A stretch of DNA of 64,000 nucleotides from Bacillota bacterium (GTDB taxonomy: Bacteria > Bacillota > Clostridia > Oscillospirales > Acutalibacteraceae), in NCBI GenBank assembly GCA_023412715.1, contig JAEZCC010000029.1, forward strand, positions 6,039 to 70,038. Direction: 5' to 3'. Positions 34,151 through 42,174 of the stretch are shown one piece after another. The stretch's first letter is position 1. Each line of letters begins with the position of its first letter. Below the pieces are notes generated by a model, which was given only the letters and a program-made list of their open reading frames with translations, did not search any database and was not told the origin of the DNA. The position numbers and the translations under genes are program-made.

Positions 34151-34172
34151 AAATGCTTACGAAATGTTTGAG
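34151..34172. promoter_or_regulatory. Tandem response-regulator box before the membrane-protein gene
   Basis: In plus orientation AAATGCTTACG-AAATGTTTGAG: two direct 11-bp half-sites overlapping the -35 zone of a minus-strand promoter whose -10 (TACAAT) is at 34128-34133. The 13-mer AAATGTTTGAGAA recurs exactly at 36006-36018. Confidence 0.65.
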
Positions 34173-34183
34173 AAATATTAAAA

Positions 34184-34217
34184 TAAAAAAACAGCCTTCC
34201 GAAAACGGAAAGCTGTT
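34184..34217 (-). terminator. Terminator of the two-component operon
   Basis: On the minus strand AACAGCTTTCCG pairs with CGGAAGGCTGTT around a TTTT loop, followed by T7. Confidence 0.85.
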
Positions 34218-34236
34218 CTCTGCCTTTCTATGTGAT

Positions 34237-35301
34237 TTAAACCTTTAATCTGACTGTAAACGCAGTCCCTTCACCGGGCTCGCTTTGAACAGATAAAGAG
34301 CCGCCCGCAAGCTCAATGACCCGCAGCGACAGGGCTAAACCGAGGCCGTTGCCCTCCCCGGAGTGGGAGGTATCGCCCTGATAGAATTTGTCGAAGATGT
34401 GGTTCATGGTTTCTTCGCTCATGCCGCAGCCGGTGTCGGAAATCGTTACGGTCACCGTATCCTCGTCCGAGGTCTGGGTCAATGTGACCGTCCCGCCCGG
34501 ATCGGTGAACTTCAGCGCATTGGAAAGCAGATTATTCCAAACGATCTCCAGCATGCTTTCATCCGCGCGGATCCCGGCGCGGTCTTCGATGTCCGTCACG
34601 AATTCGATATTCTTTTGTTCCCACAGATCCTCAAAAGCGAGCGCGCACTCGCTGAGCTGCCGGCACAAGTCAAAGAGTTCGGCGGAAGGGGTGATCTGCT
34701 GGTTTTCCAGTTTGTTGAGCTTCAGAATATTGGTAACCAGCGATGTGAGTTTCCGGGAGGCCGAAAGAATCGTGTCGGTATATTCTTTGCGCTGTTCAGC
34801 CGATAGGTTTTCTTTTTGGAGCGCCATGGCGTAACTCTGGATCACCGACAGCGGCGTTTTGATCTCATGGGAGACATTGCCGATAAAATCATTTTTCAGC
34901 GTTTCGATGCTGCCCAGTTCCTCCACCATCTTGTTAAAGTCCTCAAACATCACATCGATATAGTCCTGTCTGTCGGCCCGGTGCATCGGCTCCAGATAAA
35001 CCGAAAAATCGCCCCCGGCGACTTCTTTGGCGGCTTCGCTGAGCTTTTGCATCGGCCTGTCGAATGCCCGAACCTTTTGCCGGGCGGTGACAAGGCAGAA
35101 AACGGCGGTCACGATCGCCCAGTATCCGAGCATCCCCCAGATAAATTCCGGCGGCATGCTGCCGTAGTCTACGTACTCGTTATAAATCATCCACTGTCCG
35201 GCGGACAGGGTCAGCAGCACAAAATAGGTCAGCGCATATTCCTTCCATGTGAAATGCTTCTTTTTGACCCGGCCGTCCTTTTCCGCTTCGTTTCCCTTCA
35301 A
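34237..35301 (-). CDS. Sensor histidine kinase
   Basis: A membrane histidine kinase of about 354 residues: two membrane helices (about 18-40 and 55-75) with a very short outside loop, a HAMP-like linker (RPMQKLSEAAKEVAGGDFSV), the H-box NVSHEIKTPLSV, N-box NNLLSNALKF, G1 DTGCGMS and G2 GEGNGLGLAL. The short sensor loop is typical of kinases that sense membrane stress or a partner transporter. The start is uncertain; TTG at 35301 overlaps the regulator's stop (TTGA) and has AAGGCGG eight bases before it. Confidence 0.85.
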   Translation of the reverse strand: MKGNEAEKDGRVKKKHFTWKEYALTYFVLLTLSAGQWMIYNEYVDYGSMPPEFIWGMLGYWAIVTAVFCLVTARQKVRAFDRPMQKLSEAAKEVAGGDFSVYLEPMHRADRQDYIDVMFEDFNKMVEELGSIETLKNDFIGNVSHEIKTPLSVIQSYAMALQKENLSAEQRKEYTDTILSASRKLTSLVTNILKLNKLENQQITPSAELFDLCRQLSECALAFEDLWEQKNIEFVTDIEDRAGIRADESMLEIVWNNLLSNALKFTDPGGTVTLTQTSDEDTVTVTISDTGCGMSEETMNHIFDKFYQGDTSHSGEGNGLGLALSLRVIELAGGSLSVQSEPGEGTAFTVRLKV

Positions 35302-35969
35302 GATAACACCGCCTTGTATCCCAGCCCGTGCACCGTGACGATTTTGAAATCCTCGCATGAAGAAAACTTATCCCGCAGCTTCGTGATATATACGTCCACG
35401 GCCCGCAGGCTGGTGTCGCTGTCGACACCCCAGAACTCGCCCATCAGCTGCGCACGGGAAAAGGTGTGCTTGGGATAGGAAAGCATCTTATAAAGAATAT
35501 TGAACTCCCGGGCCGTCACGGGAATCTCTGCCCCGTCCACCGTGGCGGTCCTTGCATCCGCATCCATCGCGAGGCTTCCGACCATCAGTTTTTTTTCATT
35601 GGCGATATGCGCGCGGCGAAGCAGGGCGCCGACCCGCAGTACAAGCTCGTCCACGTTAATGGGTTTGACCATATAATCGTCAATGCCCGCCCCAAATCCC
35701 TTTTGCTTTGAGGAAATGTCATCCCTGGCGGTCATGAAGAGAATGGGAACCGTTTTGTCGATATTCCTTACCGCTTCGGCAAATTCAAAGCCGTCGATTT
35801 CCGGCATCATGATGTCGGAAATGATAAGGTCGTACGGATTGTTATACATGAGGTCATAAGCCTCCCTTGGGTTCAGGCAGCCCTTGGCGGCGTAACCGCT
35901 GTCGTTCAGATATGTGCATACGATTTGATTGAGTTTACTGTCGTCTTCTACGACAAGGATATTCACCAT
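35298..35969 (-). CDS. OmpR/PhoB-family response regulator
   Basis: The 223-residue protein has a complete receiver domain (VVEDD acidic pocket, phospho-acceptor in LIISDIMMPEIDG, MTAR with Thr, and KPI with the conserved Lys) and a winged-helix trans_reg_C DNA-binding domain from about 125 (RTATVDG...LRAVDVYITKLRDKF...HGLGYKA). It is read before and overlaps its kinase gene. It probably regulates its own operon and the gene at 33534 through tandem AAATGTTTGAG-type sites, as OmpR-type regulators bind direct repeats. Confidence 0.92.
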   Translation of the reverse strand: MVNILVVEDDSKLNQIVCTYLNDSGYAAKGCLNPREAYDLMYNNPYDLIISDIMMPEIDGFEFAEAVRNIDKTVPILFMTARDDISSKQKGFGAGIDDYMVKPINVDELVLRVGALLRRAHIANEKKLMVGSLAMDADARTATVDGAEIPVTAREFNILYKMLSYPKHTFSRAQLMGEFWGVDSDTSLRAVDVYITKLRDKFSSCEDFKIVTVHGLGYKAVLS

Positions 35970-35993
35970 AGGAAGACCTCCCTTGCTATGTGA

Positions 35994-36027
35994 ATCATAA
36001 CAGACAAATGTTTGAGAATTGTTTAAG
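35994..36027 (-). promoter_or_regulatory. Two-component operon promoter with tandem box
   Basis: The -10 reads TATGAT on the minus strand (35994-35999). In plus orientation AAATGTTTGAG-AATTGTTTAAG (36006-36027) gives two 11-bp direct half-sites overlapping the -35 zone. Confidence 0.62.
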
Positions 36028-36250
36028 TTTATTATTTATGAAAAATTTCTGCCTCTGATATAACTTATTTTCGCCCTATATCTGTTGTTTCATCACAGAA
36101 TGAAGCTCTGCGGGGAAGAAATGTCAACCCAAAATCAAAGTATAAAAGTATCGATATCTTTGACGGGCGGCTTATAAGGCGCACTTTTTCGCGAAAGATG
36201 GGGCAGCGCCGCAGAGGGGGCGCATCTTTCCGCGATATGGGTTCAAAAAA

Positions 36251-36275
36251 GAAAAAGCCGCCCATTAAGGCGGCG
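36251..36275 (-). terminator. Second terminator downstream of tRNA-Val
   Basis: GCCGCC/GGCGGC hairpin followed on the minus strand by T5. No gene is seen between 36028 and 36250. Confidence 0.6.
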
Positions 36276-36287
36276 TGACTTTCATAT

Positions 36288-36331
36288 AAATTTAAAATGC
36301 GGGGAAGCCCAGTAATACTTGGCTTCCCCGC
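36288..36331 (-). terminator. Terminator of tRNA-Val
   Basis: Eleven-base perfect arms GCGGGGAAGCC (36299-36309) and GGCTTCCCCGC (36321-36331), then ATTTTAAATT on the minus strand. Confidence 0.8.
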
Positions 36332-36365
36332 ACGTCAACATTGTATCAATATTGACGTCTTGCTA

Positions 36366-36442
36366 TGGTGGACGTTATAGGACTCGAACCTATGACCTTT
36401 CGCACGTCAAGCGAACGCTCTAGCCAGCTGAGCTAAACATCC
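36366..36442 (-). tRNA. tRNA-Val (anticodon GAC)
   Basis: The full cloverleaf can be drawn: acceptor GGATGTT/AACGTCC (one T-G pair), D-stem GCTC/GAGC, anticodon stem TTCGC/GCGAA with loop TTGACGT, five-base variable loop, T-stem ATAGG/CCTAT with TTCGAGT. CCA is encoded (36366-36368). The anticodon GAC reads GUC and GUU. Confidence 0.96.
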
Positions 36443-36461
36443 GAATAGAAAGCGCTTGTTT

Positions 36462-36490
36462 ATTATATCGCATGGGCATTGAAAAATCAA
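36462..36490 (-). promoter_or_regulatory. tRNA-Val promoter
   Basis: Minus strand: TTGATT (36485-36490), 17-bp spacer, TATAAT (36462-36467). Confidence 0.82.
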
Positions 36491-36527
36491 GAGAAAAATT
36501 TAAAGAAATCATATTTGCCCGTTCGTC

Positions 36528-36556
36528 TTGTTTTTGCCCGCTTTTCAACATATAAT
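36528..36556 (+). promoter_or_regulatory. Patatin gene promoter
   Basis: TTGTTT (36528-36533), 17-bp spacer, TATAAT (36551-36556), divergent from the tRNA promoter. Confidence 0.78.
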
Positions 36557-36587
36557 ATAGAAAAATGACTGTTGGGAGGATTTTCAT

Positions 36588-37445
36588 ATGTCCACGGGGC
36601 TGGTGCTGGAAGGCGGCGGAATGCGCGGCTGGTATACGACGGGAGTTCTGGTTGCCCTGGCTGAAAACGGAATCACTTTCCCGACCGTTTACGGCGTGTC
36701 CGCCGGCGCGCTCAACGCGCTGACGTTCATTTCGGGCCAATGCACGCAGGCACGCGCCGACACCTACCTGAAGTATCTGGTCGACAAGCGGTACGTCAGC
36801 GTGGAAAATCTGAACCGGACCGGCTCTATTTTCAATTTCGATTTTCTGTTCGGGGAAGTGTTCCACTCCCTGCTGCCGTTCGACTACGACGCTTTTTTCC
36901 AGTCGCCCACGGAACTGAAAACGGGCGTGACCGACCTGCAAAGCGGGCAGGCGGTCTTCGTCGGGAAAAAAGACCTGGACGAGAATTTCACCGCCGTACG
37001 CGCCTCATGCTCCCTGCCGATGGTTTCCAACATCGTCTCTTTCGAGGGCGGCGCCTACCTGGACGGCGGATGCTCCGTGCCGATCCCGATTGAGCGCTCC
37101 ATTTTCGACGGGAACGAAAAAAACGTGATTGTGCTGACGCAGGACGCGGCGTACCGCAAAAGCAGCAAGCCGGAATTCCCCCGTTCGGTGCTGAACGTAA
37201 AATACGGCGAGTACCCGAATTTTGTGGAAACGATGATGAAGCGCCACGAAACCTACAACGGCGAGCTGCTGGTCTGCTCGCGCCTGGAAAGCTCGGGAAA
37301 AGCGCTCATCCTGCGCCCGGGGAAGCCCGTCGTCACCAGCCGATACGAAAAAGACCTGGAAAAGCTGAAGGCGATCTACGAAGCCGGCCGCCAGGACTGC
37401 GAAGCAAAAATTCCGGCAATCCGCAGCTTTCTGGGCGAGGGATAA
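36588..37445 (+). CDS. Patatin-like phospholipase
   Basis: A 285-residue serine hydrolase with the patatin oxyanion motif GGGMRG (residues 9-14), nucleophile elbow GVSAG (Ser about 40) and the catalytic Asp in DGGCSVPIP (near 162). The Ser-Asp dyad is complete. No signal peptide or membrane segment, so it acts on membrane lipid or acyl substrates from inside the cell. GGGAGG precedes the ATG. It resembles the YjjU/RssA-like bacterial group; physiological substrate is not known. Confidence 0.88.
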   Translation: MSTGLVLEGGGMRGWYTTGVLVALAENGITFPTVYGVSAGALNALTFISGQCTQARADTYLKYLVDKRYVSVENLNRTGSIFNFDFLFGEVFHSLLPFDYDAFFQSPTELKTGVTDLQSGQAVFVGKKDLDENFTAVRASCSLPMVSNIVSFEGGAYLDGGCSVPIPIERSIFDGNEKNVIVLTQDAAYRKSSKPEFPRSVLNVKYGEYPNFVETMMKRHETYNGELLVCSRLESSGKALILRPGKPVVTSRYEKDLEKLKAIYEAGRQDCEAKIPAIRSFLGEG

Positions 37446-37452
37446 AATCCGC

Positions 37453-37941
37453 TTACCCCAGGCTGTTCCTGCGCTCCATCAGCACCATGTCGCGCCAGTT
37501 GCCGAACGGATCTTTCGCTATTTTTTCGCGGTACCCCACATTCCGAAAACCGCATTTCAGGTGCAACGCAAGGCTCGGCTCGTTGTTTCGCATAATCTGC
37601 GACTGCAAAGTCCAGATTCCGTGCCGCTCAGAGCTTTCAATCAGCTCCTGCATCAGGCGCGTCCCGACACCCGTATGTTTGCACTCGTTTGAAATATAGA
37701 TGCTGACTTGCGCAACGCCGGCGAAACAGTTCCTGCCCGAAAACGGGGTAAGGGCCGTCCAGCCGGCGATTTTGCCTTCGTCCTCACAGACCAGCCTTCC
37801 GAAGGGAAGATGCGCTTTGTCCCAGACGTCGTAGGGAGGAATATCTTTTTCAAACGTCGCAAGATTGGTCTCCATCCCCTGACGGTAAATGCGGCAGACC
37901 TCCGGCCAGTCTCTCTTTTCCATTTCTCTGATAAGTATCAT
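37453..37941 (-). CDS. GNAT N-acetyltransferase, phosphinothricin-acetyltransferase-like
   Basis: The 162-residue enzyme has the GNAT acetyl-CoA loop in motif A (VYISNECKHTGVGTRLMQEL, with the degenerate Q/RxxGxG as KHTGVG) and the pattern REMEKRDWPEVCRIYRQGMETNLATFE...GRNCFAGVAQVSIY, which is that of PAT/Bar-type L-amino-acid acetyltransferases such as YwnH. It probably acetylates the amino group of an amino acid analogue. The start at 37941 is chosen by homology; AAAGGATCGG is upstream. It converges on the patatin gene with a 7-base gap. Confidence 0.82.
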   Translation of the reverse strand: MILIREMEKRDWPEVCRIYRQGMETNLATFEKDIPPYDVWDKAHLPFGRLVCEDEGKIAGWTALTPFSGRNCFAGVAQVSIYISNECKHTGVGTRLMQELIESSERHGIWTLQSQIMRNNEPSLALHLKCGFRNVGYREKIAKDPFGNWRDMVLMERRNSLG

Positions 37942-38097
37942 TGATGAATCCGATCCTTTATGCAAAGCGTTCAGGCTGTTTTTTCACAGGCCTTATTGTA
38001 GCATAACGGCCGGGCCACTGGAAGAGGCAATTCGCTTAAAAAAAATATTTTTTGCGGCAGCCGTTTAGGCATAAAAGCCGCCTTTTCCGAGCTCTTT

Positions 38098-39159
38098 CTA
38101 CGCCCCGGAAAGGATCAGTTTTTCCGTTCCGGGCGCCAGCACGGACTGGCGCTCGACCATGCGGACGCCGATGACCGTATTCTCGGCCTGCGTGCCACTG
38201 TGCGAAATCTGGTACCGCAGGCGGGAAACCGCCCGCTTCCCCAGCAGTTCCTTGTCCACGTGGACCGTCGTCAGCTTCGGGTTCACCTTCTCGCACATTT
38301 CAATATTGTCGAACCCGACGAGGGAAATGTCCTGCGGCACATTCATGTTCAGAATCTGCAGCGCCGCCAGCAGGAGGATTGCCGCGCGGTCGTTGGAGCA
38401 GACAAACGCCTGCGGCACATTGCGCGTCATCTTGAGCAGCCGTACGATTTTCTGCGTGTCGTTCCGGAGGACGGCGTCCTCAATATCCGACAAAATAGAA
38501 TATTTTCGGATATAGTCGTCGGTATTTTCAATCCGCAGCGCCCCACTTTCCCGCTCAAGCGCCTCGCGGAAGCCGAAAAAACGCTCTTTGATGCTGAGGG
38601 AATACTGCAGGTCGCCGAAATAGCCGATTCTCCGGAAACCTCGGTCCAGCAGATACTTTGTCTCAATAAATCCGCCGAGCTTATTGTCCGTCAGGATGCT
38701 GTCGACCGCGTGCATCAGGGACGCATGATCCACCAACACGAGCGGAAGATGATAGTCCCGGAGCCTGCCGATATTCCCGTCGCTGATTTTCCCGATCACC
38801 GCAATTCCGGCGACGCGGTGTTTCTCCGCGCAGGCCGGCACCGACATGGCGCTGTTGTCGAAAAACTGGATGATGGTGTCGTACCCGCTTTTTTTCGCCT
38901 CTTCCACGAAGGAATAAAGGACCTTCCCGTAAAAGTTCATGTCGTCGGAGTAGAGCTTCTGCATCATAATGCAGAGGTTGGTGCTGGTAAACGTATGCAC
39001 GTACCGGTTCCTTTTTTCAAGGTACCCTGTTTTTTCCGCCATGTGAAGGATCCTTGCGCGGGTTTCCTCGCTGACGCCGGGCCTGTTGTTCAGCGCGAGG
39101 GATACTGCGTTAATGGAAAGGTCCAGCCTGTCCGCAATATCCTTCATGGTAACGTCCAT
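38098..39159 (-). CDS. LacI-family regulator of the GH130 operon
   Basis: A 353-residue repressor with the N-terminal HTH (TMKDIADRLDLSINAVSLALNNRPGVSEETRARIL, residues 4-38) and a periplasmic-binding-protein-like sensor domain (VAGIAVIGKISD, DNKLGGFIETKYLLDRG, FVCSNDRAAILLLAALQ, VGFDNIE). GGTGGGAG precedes the ATG at 39159; a longer frame upstream enters the GH130 gene. It is the last gene of the transporter-GH130 operon and would sense a sugar or sugar phosphate, perhaps acting at the dyad 43662-43674 before the first gene. Confidence 0.88.
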   Translation of the reverse strand: MDVTMKDIADRLDLSINAVSLALNNRPGVSEETRARILHMAEKTGYLEKRNRYVHTFTSTNLCIMMQKLYSDDMNFYGKVLYSFVEEAKKSGYDTIIQFFDNSAMSVPACAEKHRVAGIAVIGKISDGNIGRLRDYHLPLVLVDHASLMHAVDSILTDNKLGGFIETKYLLDRGFRRIGYFGDLQYSLSIKERFFGFREALERESGALRIENTDDYIRKYSILSDIEDAVLRNDTQKIVRLLKMTRNVPQAFVCSNDRAAILLLAALQILNMNVPQDISLVGFDNIEMCEKVNPKLTTVHVDKELLGKRAVSRLRYQISHSGTQAENTVIGVRMVERQSVLAPGTEKLILSGA

Positions 39160-39208
39160 AAACTCCCACCCTGTTTCTCTCTGGTCGTTTCCGTTCCTTT
39201 TAAGCAGA

Positions 39209-40309
39209 TTAAAGCACACCGAGATGTGCGTATAAATCTTCAATGGCAATATCCGCGCGACAAATTTTATCGTCCGCCGCACCGTAATAAACGGTCGCCA
39301 CGCCGTTCTCAAAAATACAGCCACAGGTAAAAACCACATTGCCGAAAAAGCCCTCCGTCTCGTAGGGCGACTCCGGCTGCAGAAGCGGTGACCGCGACTT
39401 TGCAAGGACCTTCATGGGGTCTTCGGCGTCGAGCAGGAACGCGCCCAGACAGTACCGCTGGCTGCGGTCCGCGGCATGATAGATTTTAATCCAGCCCTTT
39501 TCCGTGCGGAACGGCGGAGCCCCGCCTCCGACGCGGCCGCTGTCCCATCCCCGCTGCGAAACGCCGTGAAAGTGGCGGTGCCCGCCCCAGTGCAGCAGAT
39601 CCTCCGATTCGGAAAGCCAAATGTCCGGCGTACCGATGGACCGCGGAACCGGGCGGCTGAACGCATAATATTTTCCGCCGATTTTCTCCGGGAAAATCAC
39701 AACGTCCTTGTTTTCCGGAAGAAACACAAGCCCATGCCGCCGGAAGGTTCTGAAATCCTCGGTAGAGACCAGCGCGGTGGCCGCGCCGTCCGGCGAGACC
39801 GCGGTGTAATTGATGTAATAGGTGCCGCCGATGCGGGTGACGCGGGGATCTTCCATGCCCCAGCTCTCCGTCACCGCGTCCGGTTCGAGCATGGGGTGGT
39901 CTTCGACGGTAAAATGGTATCCGTCCTGCGAACGGGCCAGGCGGAAATGGGAAAACGAAGTGAGGCACGCCACCCTATGGCCGCCTCCCCTGTACAGAAC
40001 CGTTCTTGGGTCGGTGAAATCGAGCTCCGGATGGCGGACTTTTTCCAGCGTTACGATTTCGAGGGTGCTGCACCCGCCGCGGCGGACAACGGCGGGGACC
40101 GCCACAGTTCCCTCTTTCACATTTCTCACAGATTCTGCGACGCGGCAGACGAGGAGATATTCTCCGTTGTATCTGGCCGCCCCGCAGTTGAAGATTCCGT
40201 CCACCTTCAGATTTTCGTGCGAAGGCCTGACATCCGCCGCCGTCAGCAGCGGGTTGCACGCGGCCCGCACGAGCGCGGGTACCGTCTGTTTTATTTCATT
40301 CATTGCCAT
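39209..40309 (-). CDS. GH130 glycoside phosphorylase (beta-mannoside type)
   Basis: This 366-residue protein matches the five-bladed propeller of family GH130: early NPLLTAADVRPSHENLKVDGIFNCGAARYNGEYLLV, the catalytic Asp region WGMEDPRVTRIGGTYYINYT, and the late GxxxH/YYGAADDKI motif. GH130 enzymes phosphorolyse beta-1,4- or beta-1,2-linked mannosides to mannose-1-phosphate. It has no signal peptide and sits 5 bases behind the permease gene, so it acts on sugars taken up by the adjoining ABC transporter. The exact linkage preference cannot be read. Confidence 0.86.
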   Translation of the reverse strand: MAMNEIKQTVPALVRAACNPLLTAADVRPSHENLKVDGIFNCGAARYNGEYLLVCRVAESVRNVKEGTVAVPAVVRRGGCSTLEIVTLEKVRHPELDFTDPRTVLYRGGGHRVACLTSFSHFRLARSQDGYHFTVEDHPMLEPDAVTESWGMEDPRVTRIGGTYYINYTAVSPDGAATALVSTEDFRTFRRHGLVFLPENKDVVIFPEKIGGKYYAFSRPVPRSIGTPDIWLSESEDLLHWGGHRHFHGVSQRGWDSGRVGGGAPPFRTEKGWIKIYHAADRSQRYCLGAFLLDAEDPMKVLAKSRSPLLQPESPYETEGFFGNVVFTCGCIFENGVATVYYGAADDKICRADIAIEDLYAHLGVL

Positions 40310-40314
40310 TTCCC

Positions 40315-41142
40315 CTACTTCAGCATAAAGTTGATTCCTTCTTTAAAATACTTGGAAAAACACAGGAACAGGATGATAATCGGCAGAGTCAGCAGAATCG
40401 ACGCCGCATACATGGGACCCGGCAGAGTCGAGTTCTGGTTGAACTGAGTCGAGATGAGCACGTTCAGGGTCTGGACCTTCACGTTCGGTGAAATCAGCAT
40501 ATCCCACATCAGCTCGTTCCAGCGTGTCATGAAGACGGAAAGGAACACGATAATGCTGATGGATTTGGTGGACGGAAGCGCAATGGACCGGAGGATTCTC
40601 CAGTCGGAGGCGCCGTCGATCTTCGCCGCTTCGAACACGGATTTCGGCACGGTCTTGAAATAGTTGATGTACATGAAAATGCCCCACACGGAAATGACCA
40701 GCGGCAGGATCATGCCGGAATAATGGTTGGCCAGGGGCTTTACGATCATGTAGCGCGGCACCAGAAGGATAATAACCGGGAAAAACATCTGGAACAGCAG
40801 CGACGATTCGACAAGCTGCTTGCCCTTGTACCGCATGTTGGTGCTTGCATAACCGGTCATCAGCCCGACCGCCACGGAAATCACGGCGGTGGGCGTCGAC
40901 ACAATGAAGGAATTCAGCAGCGCGCGGACCCACATCAGCGCGTCGGCTGCGCCGGAAGTGTTGATCAGATAGGAATAGCTTTTGAGCGAAAGCCCCTGTA
41001 CGGCCATCGACTTGTCAACCTGCTCCCATGGAAGAAACGACTGCAGCAGCATGTAGTAGTACGGAAACAGGGAAATCAACAGCAGCAGCACCGCAAGGGC
41101 AAGGCAGACCACCGTGCCGGCGCCGATCTTTTTTCGAGTCAT
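40315..41142 (-). CDS. Carbohydrate ABC transporter permease (MalG type)
   Basis: A 275-residue inner-membrane subunit with six membrane segments and the EAA loop (EAAKIDGASDWRILRSIALPSTKSI) that docks with the ATPase. It ends in FKEGINFMLK, typical of MalG-like CUT1 permeases. It is the third gene of the operon, 14 bases behind the partner permease. No ATPase gene is in the cluster, so the transporter must use a shared MsmX-type ATPase encoded elsewhere, as is common in Bacillota. Confidence 0.93.
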   Translation of the reverse strand: MTRKKIGAGTVVCLALAVLLLLISLFPYYYMLLQSFLPWEQVDKSMAVQGLSLKSYSYLINTSGAADALMWVRALLNSFIVSTPTAVISVAVGLMTGYASTNMRYKGKQLVESSLLFQMFFPVIILLVPRYMIVKPLANHYSGMILPLVISVWGIFMYINYFKTVPKSVFEAAKIDGASDWRILRSIALPSTKSISIIVFLSVFMTRWNELMWDMLISPNVKVQTLNVLISTQFNQNSTLPGPMYAASILLTLPIIILFLCFSKYFKEGINFMLK

Positions 41143-41156
41143 CTTCTTTTTCCCCC

Positions 41157-42077
41157 TTACCAGCCGAACCGTCTGTTGACCCGGTTCATCACAATGGTGA
41201 TGATCTGGATGGTGACGAAAATCTGAACGGCGTTCGCAATGGCCATGGCCGCCCCGTACCCGGCGTTCAGGCTGACGAAGGAAGTCTTGTAGATTTCAAG
41301 CTGCCACGTGGTGGTGGTCATGTCGGGCCCGCCGCCGGTCAGCAGGAACGGCTCGGAGAAAATCTGGAAGGACAGGCCTGCGGCCAGGACGATGACGGAA
41401 GTCAGCGTGGGCGTGATCATGGGCAGCGTAATGCGGAAAAATTTCTTAAACCCGGTGCAGCCGTCCAGCAGGGCCGCCTCGTACACGTCGTCCGGCACGG
41501 ACTCGATGGCGGAAAGCACGAACAGCGCGTAGTAGCCGCCCATTTTCCAGACGATCATCGCAATCAGGATCCAGAACGCCGCGCCGCTCTGCAGCCAGTT
41601 GACGTCCATGCCGTACCGGTCGCGAAGAAAGACGTTCAGCGCGGAATTATAGCTGAACACGTATTTCACCATGACCGAGGTCGCCACCCCGGAGGTAAGA
41701 TAAGGGATGAAAAACAGCGTGGCGGCAACACCCTTGATTTTGTCCGGCAGCTTTGAAGTCAGAAGAGCAATGCCGACGCCGGCCGCAAAACAGAGGATGA
41801 CGATGGGCACAAGGTACCGGAACGAGTTCCAGAACGCGGCCTGCACGTTTTCGTCGGTAAACAGCTGCTTGAAATTGTCCAGCCCGAGCATGTGATAGGT
41901 CGGCGTCATCAGGTTCCAGTCGGTCAGCGACAGCCACACCGCCCAGACCAGAGGAAGCAGAAGGAAAACGGCGGTATACAGTACATAGGGAGTGTTGAAC
42001 AGCCACGCCGTGCGGCTTTCATGGCCGGCGTACCTGAAAATTTTCTTGGTCAGAACCGCTTCCCCGTTATTTGGCAT
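41157..42077 (-). CDS. Carbohydrate ABC transporter permease (MalF type)
   Basis: The 306-residue subunit has six membrane segments, an early AWLFNTPYVLYTAVFLLLPL helix, and the EAA loop (YEAALLDGCTGFKKFFRITLPMI). It forms the heterodimeric channel with the MalG-type subunit that follows. GAAAGGAGC lies before the ATG. It comes 97 bases after the binding-protein gene in the same operon. Confidence 0.93.
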   Translation of the reverse strand: MPNNGEAVLTKKIFRYAGHESRTAWLFNTPYVLYTAVFLLLPLVWAVWLSLTDWNLMTPTYHMLGLDNFKQLFTDENVQAAFWNSFRYLVPIVILCFAAGVGIALLTSKLPDKIKGVAATLFFIPYLTSGVATSVMVKYVFSYNSALNVFLRDRYGMDVNWLQSGAAFWILIAMIVWKMGGYYALFVLSAIESVPDDVYEAALLDGCTGFKKFFRITLPMITPTLTSVIVLAAGLSFQIFSEPFLLTGGGPDMTTTTWQLEIYKTSFVSLNAGYGAAMAIANAVQIFVTIQIITIVMNRVNRRFGW

Positions 42078-42174
42078 GAAGAAAGCTCCTTTCTTGGCTG
42101 CAGACAGCAGGAAGCGTTCCCGCCCTGCGGCCGTTCCGGCTGTAAAGACGGGAACACTTTTCGGTGCGGATGCG

